A stretch of 64,000 nt of DNA from positions 1-64,000 of the forward strand of contig NZ_SOZE01000011.1 of assembly GCF_004519315.1 (NCBI RefSeq), read 5' to 3'. The DNA is from Mucilaginibacter psychrotolerans (GTDB lineage: Bacteria > Bacteroidota > Bacteroidia > Sphingobacteriales > Sphingobacteriaceae). Under the pieces are notes generated by a model that did not search any database, was not told the origin of the DNA, and worked only from the letters and a program-made list of their open reading frames with translations. Positions 59,565-64,000 of this stretch are shown here, one piece after another (positions within the stretch are counted from its first letter, which is position 1; each line of letters starts with the position of its first letter). The position numbers and the translations under genes are program-made.

Positions 59565-61121
59565 ATGAAAACATTAAAAGCAAAAATCGAAAAGCAAGTG
59601 ATAAATGACGTGCCTCACCGTATTTACGACATTGAAGTTGAGGCAAGCGAAAAAGCGCCGAAAAATATTGCCGAAGATATGCTGCGGCAAATAGCACCCG
59701 ACCTGGAGATAAGTCCTGATCTTTCCCAGTTGAAATTTGACCAGGTGAAAGATACAATACTGGGTTCCCATGTGTTATACCAACAACAGTTTCAGGGGAA
59801 ACCAATATCGGGCGCCTGGATTAGAGTTGATATTGATCCTAAAGGAAAAGTATATAACATCCTCAACGACCTTGTACCGGAACCTGTGTTAAAAAAAACA
59901 GAGCGTATGCGGGCAAATAAGACGGTAAGCCAGCAAACAGCCGAAGCGCAGCTTACCGCCGATGATGTGCGGGCGCTTGCATTAAAGGCCGTTGAGCCAT
60001 CATCGGCAACGGCTGAGCAAATCCTTTCTACAGAGCTGGTTTATTTTCCTAAAGACGGCATCCCGGTTTTGGCCTGGAAGGTTATTATAGATGTGAATAA
60101 CCCCAAAGCCGAATGGAAAATATATTTCGACGCTGTTACCGGTGGCATAATTGATAAAATAAATATACTAGCATATGCTAACGGAGTAGGCAAAGTGTTT
60201 GACCCCAACCCGGTTGTTGCGCTGAATGATACCGGTTTAAAAGAAACCTCGGTTATTCCCGCTACGGCCTATAACGATATTGTCCTGAACGACATAGGTA
60301 CTTCGGGGATGTTGGACGGGCCGTTTGTAAATACAAAAGCAACCAACGACCGAGTTAAAAGCCCCGCCCTTAAATTCAATTTTACCCGCAACGACCGCGC
60401 ATTTAAAGAGGTGATGGTTTATTTTCACATAGACAGGGCACAACGTTATATACAGGCTCTGGGGTTTAATAACGTGCTGAATACTTCGATCAGTGTAAAT
60501 ATAGATGGCACTACTGATGACAACTCCTTTTATAGCCCGTCTTCAAAGTCGCTTACTTTCGGCACCGGGGGAGTGGATGATGCCGAAGACGCCGAAGTGA
60601 TACTGCACGAATATGGGCATGCTATACAGGATAACCAGGTACCTGGCTTTGGAGCAAGCAAGGAGGCTAAAGCTATGGGCGAAGGATTTGGCGATTATAT
60701 GTCTGCAAGTTTTTTTTCGGATAAAAAGTCCGCCGGCCTAAAACCAACCATAGCTAACTGGGATGCCGTGGCCTACAGTGGCGACGAGCCGCCATGCCTG
60801 CGCCGTATGGACAGCAATAAAAAATATCCAAGAGACATTGTAGGAGAAGAACACAGCGACGGCGAGATATGGTCGGCTTGCTTGTGGGAAATAAGGGCTG
60901 CAATTGGCCGGGCAGCTGCCGATAAACTGATCATCGCGCATCATTTCTTATTAAGCCCAAGGTCTGGCTTCCAGGATGCGGCAAACGCATTGATTACTAC
61001 GGATGGTAACCTAAACCAAGGCCGAAATGAGCGTGTACTGCACGATATATTTATAAAAAGAGGGATTTTACCCAATCCTGGCAGGGGCAACAAGCGCGCC
61101 GGGGCAAGGTACAATGATTAA
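59565..61121 (+). CDS. Fungalysin/thermolysin-like metalloprotease without signal peptide
   Basis: A 518-residue protein. An FTP/PepSY-like propeptide covers about residues 30-200 (VLYQQQFQGKPISGAWIRVDIDPKGKVYNIL, LAWKVIIDVNNPKAEWKIYFDAVTGGIIDK), and the catalytic part has HEYGH (His348, Glu349, His352) and GEGFGDYMS with the third ligand Glu373. This is the M36 fungalysin layout. There is no N-terminal signal peptide (MKTLKAKIEKQVINDVPHR), although the family normally is secreted as a proenzyme. It stands after a shared regulatory module and is likely controlled with the 61304 gene. Confidence 0.85.
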   Translation: MKTLKAKIEKQVINDVPHRIYDIEVEASEKAPKNIAEDMLRQIAPDLEISPDLSQLKFDQVKDTILGSHVLYQQQFQGKPISGAWIRVDIDPKGKVYNILNDLVPEPVLKKTERMRANKTVSQQTAEAQLTADDVRALALKAVEPSSATAEQILSTELVYFPKDGIPVLAWKVIIDVNNPKAEWKIYFDAVTGGIIDKINILAYANGVGKVFDPNPVVALNDTGLKETSVIPATAYNDIVLNDIGTSGMLDGPFVNTKATNDRVKSPALKFNFTRNDRAFKEVMVYFHIDRAQRYIQALGFNNVLNTSISVNIDGTTDDNSFYSPSSKSLTFGTGGVDDAEDAEVILHEYGHAIQDNQVPGFGASKEAKAMGEGFGDYMSASFFSDKKSAGLKPTIANWDAVAYSGDEPPCLRRMDSNKKYPRDIVGEEHSDGEIWSACLWEIRAAIGRAAADKLIIAHHFLLSPRSGFQDAANALITTDGNLNQGRNERVLHDIFIKRGILPNPGRGNKRAGARYND

Positions 61122-61191
61122 GCTTAATGGACTAAACCGGCCATTTGACGCACGCTTTGATCCGGGCAATTGAGATTCAGGCTTGTGCCAT

Positions 61192-61263
61192 ACCGGAAAA
61201 TTCCGGTTTTATTATCAGGATTACTCCTCTTTACCTGCCCGCACCCGCCATCTAACTTTACAT
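61192..61263 (+). promoter_or_regulatory. Shared promoter module upstream of the small beta-rich gene
   Basis: ACCGGAA (61192-61198) and TTCCGGT (61201-61207) form the palindrome, followed by GGATTACTCCTCTTTAC and TAACTTTACAT (61253-61263). Matches the module at 59386-59460. The start codon at 61304 lies 41 bases downstream of the box. Confidence 0.75.
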
Positions 61264-61303
61264 CGCAAAATTATTTATTTAATCACTTTTTAATTATTAT
61301 AAC

Positions 61304-61582
61304 ATGGGAACTGTAAGATTTACCACTGCCTTTTCAGGAGGATTGGGCACACTGAAAATTCAAATCCCTGGACAGCCCGATATCGATTTCAGCGACGACG
61401 GCCACCAGGATGTAGACCTTCCCGAGGGGAATACGCAGTATGTCGCTTCAGGAGCTGCTGCGCCCGGCCCCGGGGGCGGGGTGGTACTGACCATTACCGG
61501 CGATGTAATTGCAGATTCCCCGCAGCAATACGGCCCCGGATTAATTCACCCCAACATCCATCCGTTGTTGGTAACCTTATAA
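61304..61582 (+). CDS. Small beta-rich protein of unknown function
   Basis: A 92-residue protein: MGTVRFTTAFSGGLGTLKIQIPGQPDIDFSDDGHQDVDLP followed by a glycine/proline-rich turn (GAAAPGPGGGVVL) and a C-terminal PNIHPLLVTL. No signal peptide or transmembrane segment. Predicted all-beta. It has its own copy of the shared promoter module, so it is probably expressed together with the fungalysin-like protease; it might be its substrate or an inhibitor. Family not recognised. Confidence 0.7.
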   Translation: MGTVRFTTAFSGGLGTLKIQIPGQPDIDFSDDGHQDVDLPEGNTQYVASGAAAPGPGGGVVLTITGDVIADSPQQYGPGLIHPNIHPLLVTL

Positions 61583-61602
61583 TATCTATTTGATTTTTTA
61601 TC

Positions 61603-63033
61603 ATGAAAAAAATATTAAGCCTAACATTAGGCATCGGGTTGCTGTTGGCAAACAGGACAATGGCGCAATCCGGGCAGGACACAATAACAGTAAACAGTGC
61701 AGTAAATAGTGCGATACAAGAGGGGCGAAAGGCAAGCACCGGAGCTTCGCAGGACGTACTTAGCAATTACCTCCAGGTGGTAGCTAAAAACCTTAAGTCA
61801 GACAACAGCAGTTTCCAATTAAAGTTAAACTGGTTTGCCTTGAACCCGATGGACTCAGCTTCAAAATACAAAAACGAGAACTTTCTTAAAACTGCCTGGC
61901 AACGCAATGGGGAATTTACCTTTTCAGGGGGATTAGATAAGAGCAATAAACTCAATTCATTTACGGCGGGGTTAACCTATAATTTTTTGAACCGCAGGGA
62001 TGTGTCTATGCATCGTTATACCGCTGCTTACTACAGTTATTTTACCGAGGAGGGACTTATTTTGCCGGATGCCGTTGCTCATCTGCAACCCGTTGTAACA
62101 GAATTTATTGAACACAAAGTGGATTCGTTAATTTATACTATGTTTAGTGCCGGACAAAAAGTTAGTGAATTGAAAAAGGCAATTAACAACCGTTTGCCTG
62201 ACGTTTTACGAGGCCTGTCGTCCGATGATGCCCAGGTGAAAAGATTGCAGGACCAGTTGAATGCGGATATTGCTGATAAAACATTAAGCCGGAGTTCCTT
62301 GAGTGCGTCCTTAACAACAAAGATTCATGAATTTTCGGTTTCTGAAGCCCAGGAAGCCATTGACGAGCCATTGAACGCCTACGTGGGCAGCCTTGGGAAA
62401 ACGGCGCTAAACTTCCCCAAATTTATAACGCCAAAACAAACTGCCGACATCGTTAAATACATTGATGATAGAGTTAGAAATAGCAGCATACTACACGGAG
62501 GGTTAGGCGCCAATACGCTTATTGAAGTTAATACAAAGGTGCGCGATAAGTATGAGCAGCTGATAAAATATGTTTCCAGGCAGCCTTTGTTAACTTTCGG
62601 GTACCTCTATACTTATGGTACTGGTACGGCATTAAGCAGCCATGTTGGCGGGTTCACTTACTTGCAGGGTATAGGAAGCGTAGACGCAACAAAAACCGGC
62701 CAATTTAAGGCGTCGTTGACAGATACGTTGAGCGGCGACGATCTAACCGGTAAAACAAGAAATTTCGGCCGCAATATTGTAGCCTTTCAGGCAGGATACA
62801 ACCAAGTGCTTGCTTTGCAAAAGAAAGTTTCGGTTATGGAGATAAATGTCGCCTTGGAAGAAGATTGGGCAACCAATGGCTATGTTGCTAAAACTGACAA
62901 AACCAAGTTCTATTTTAATGCTTATTTCCGAGCGCGGCTTCCGGCTACACCATGGATTAAACTTGATTTAAAATGGGCGCCGGGAGGCAATGTGCTTGGC
63001 CTTCTTGATTTTACCTATAACCTTGATAAATAA
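61603..63033 (+). CDS. Exported barrel-like protein of unknown function
   Basis: A 476-residue protein with a signal peptide (MKKILSLTLGIGLLLANRTMAQ). Parts look like beta-barrel strands (FTFSGGLDKSNKLNSFTAGLTYNF, FYFNAYFRARLPATPW) ending GGNVLGLLDFTYNLDK, as in outer-membrane proteins with a C-terminal signature. A central, helical, charged region spans about residues 170-330. It is 20 bases after the small beta-rich gene, same strand. I do not recognise the family. Its likely outer-membrane position suggests it connects the cytosolic enzymes to the surface. Confidence 0.7.
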   Translation: MKKILSLTLGIGLLLANRTMAQSGQDTITVNSAVNSAIQEGRKASTGASQDVLSNYLQVVAKNLKSDNSSFQLKLNWFALNPMDSASKYKNENFLKTAWQRNGEFTFSGGLDKSNKLNSFTAGLTYNFLNRRDVSMHRYTAAYYSYFTEEGLILPDAVAHLQPVVTEFIEHKVDSLIYTMFSAGQKVSELKKAINNRLPDVLRGLSSDDAQVKRLQDQLNADIADKTLSRSSLSASLTTKIHEFSVSEAQEAIDEPLNAYVGSLGKTALNFPKFITPKQTADIVKYIDDRVRNSSILHGGLGANTLIEVNTKVRDKYEQLIKYVSRQPLLTFGYLYTYGTGTALSSHVGGFTYLQGIGSVDATKTGQFKASLTDTLSGDDLTGKTRNFGRNIVAFQAGYNQVLALQKKVSVMEINVALEEDWATNGYVAKTDKTKFYFNAYFRARLPATPWIKLDLKWAPGGNVLGLLDFTYNLDK

Positions 63034-63077
63034 TAAGGACAGTCTAAAAAATAACAGCGACCATTAAACCAATAAGC

Positions 63078-64000
63078 ATGTCTCTTTACTTCATCCTCAT
63101 CATTATGCTGTTTGCCGGCGTCATAGGCGGTTTGACAAACAGCGTATTATCGGCCAATATTAACCCGGATACCGGTAACCAGATACAAAGCACAGGGCGC
63201 TGCATCCTGATAGGAGTTGGCGCAACCATATTGGTTCCTCTGTTTCTGCAAATCGCTCAAAGTAATTTGCTCGATAATATACATGGTGACTGGCATGTGG
63301 CTGACACTCTGGCCCGCGTTGCTTCTAAAGCGCCTGTGGCTAAAGTTGCCAAACCGGAATCAGGAACTACAACTGATACCGTTAAAGATAGTAAAGGAAA
63401 GGATACATCCGGAAAGTCGGCGGTAGTTGATAAGCCAGACAGCAAAACCACTGTAACTATAAAAGACAACGGCCTGAAAGCCTACCTCATTTTTATGGGT
63501 TATTGTTTCCTTGCAGCCGCGGCAGGCCCAAGGTTTATCAACAACCTTATCGATGGTGTCATTAAAGACAAACAGATAGATAAATTAGCAAAAAAGAACG
63601 CCGAGGTAACAGCTCAAAAGGATCAGGTAGTTGCTGAAAAAGACAAAGTGGTAGAGCAAAAGAATGAAATAGAGAAAAAGCAGGAATTGCAAACAATTGA
63701 AAATCGGGTTCTTGCAGAAAGGGACGAGTCCTCGGCACTTCGTACTGTTTCACTTGAACCTGCAAGTAATAAAAACGCGGTAAAATATATAAAGCCACAG
63801 ATTGGACCTGTTACAGTAAAAGAAGACCCTCAAAAAGGCAGGTTTGGGGGTAAAAGTGAAAACAATGGCAGAGCCTTAAAAGCCAGCGTTATAAAATCCA
63901 GTATACCCGAATTTTATAACGTTAGTATTTGGGTGGAAAGCACCGATGAAACCAGGCCGTTAGATACCGACGTGATGTTTTATTTGCACGATTCCTTCAG
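63078..64000 (+). CDS. Three-TM protein with C-terminal pYEATS-like domain (3' partial)
   Basis: 307 codons are visible. Two hydrophobic segments near residues 4-20 and 42-58 and a third at 133-150 (LKAYLIFMGYCFLAAAAG), then a coiled coil of about 165-210 (KKNAEVTAQKDQVVAEKDKVVEQ), a linker, and from about 275 a beta-rich domain FYNVSIWVESTDETRPLDTDVMFYLHDSF. Three membrane segments plus coiled coil plus a domain with a YLHDSF-type end is the layout of the YLATT/prokaryotic YEATS (pYEATS) proteins, which were described in predicted prokaryotic conflict and signalling systems. The domain is cut by the window edge, so the call rests on its first 30 residues. Confidence 0.6.
   Translation, partial: MSLYFILIIMLFAGVIGGLTNSVLSANINPDTGNQIQSTGRCILIGVGATILVPLFLQIAQSNLLDNIHGDWHVADTLARVASKAPVAKVAKPESGTTTDTVKDSKGKDTSGKSAVVDKPDSKTTVTIKDNGLKAYLIFMGYCFLAAAAGPRFINNLIDGVIKDKQIDKLAKKNAEVTAQKDQVVAEKDKVVEQKNEIEKKQELQTIENRVLAERDESSALRTVSLEPASNKNAVKYIKPQIGPVTVKEDPQKGRFGGKSENNGRALKASVIKSSIPEFYNVSIWVESTDETRPLDTDVMFYLHDSF

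Noticed and set aside
1..64000. CRISPR array or cas genes
   Set aside because: No regular direct repeats with unique spacers and no Cas-like proteins were seen; the repeats in 10433-11328 are too long and differ in the insert structure.

Overview
The window looks like chromosomal DNA of a Sphingobacteriaceae-type member of the Bacteroidota, most likely Mucilaginibacter or a close relative. The reasons are weak or absent Shine-Dalgarno sequences, TAnnTTTG-type -7 boxes, an OMP_b-brl receptor with a carboxypeptidase-like plug, BlaI/M56 and HxlR/AraC regulators, and the many dispersed hairpin repeats. The genus is an inference; no rRNA or other marker gene is present.

Layout. 1-2400: a partial gene, a small metzincin-like protein, an unknown protein and an intradiol dioxygenase. 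2566-2826 (minus): degenerate tRNA-like RNAs broken up by a G/C-rich repeat. 2972-6325 (minus): a TetR regulator with two SDRs and a quinone-reductase-like enzyme, linked by shared operators. 6600-7151: a tRNA-Leu 3' fragment with terminator (att-like) and a frameshifted gene. 8661-12219: the most striking locus, a Ro60/TROVE gene under a palindromic operator, followed by five Y-RNA-like noncoding RNAs plus a truncated sixth, then a HEPN-type protein. 12395-20490: a DUF2126 transglutaminase, a CP-ATP-grasp/alpha-E protein, a second transglutaminase and a zinc-ribbon zincin (predicted peptide-modification system). 20763-25451: BlaI, M56 and an outer-membrane receptor. 25557-28690: a phosphonate-related cassette. 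29047-37606: a ten-gene surface-glycan operon with split transketolase, class III aminotransferase, SDR, cytidylyltransferase and a KdsC-NeuB fusion, consistent with an unusual CMP-activated ulosonic acid. 37772-51531: mixed single genes, including a cytochrome-like lipoprotein/YceI operon, a GNAT pair between imperfect repeats, and a broken Dam-like methylase. 51821-53099: a complete ISAs1-family element.

53316-64000 (end): a reductase-unrelated, apparently new cluster made of a propeller histidine kinase, a clostripain-like protease, a LuxR-type response regulator, a fungalysin-like protease without signal peptide, small beta-rich proteins, a secreted beta-barrel-like protein, and a three-TM protein whose C-terminus, cut by the window edge, resembles a prokaryotic YEATS domain. 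Two of its promoters share a CCGGAA-TTCCGG palindrome and downstream boxes. This and the Ro60/Y-RNA array are the two best candidates for undescribed biology.
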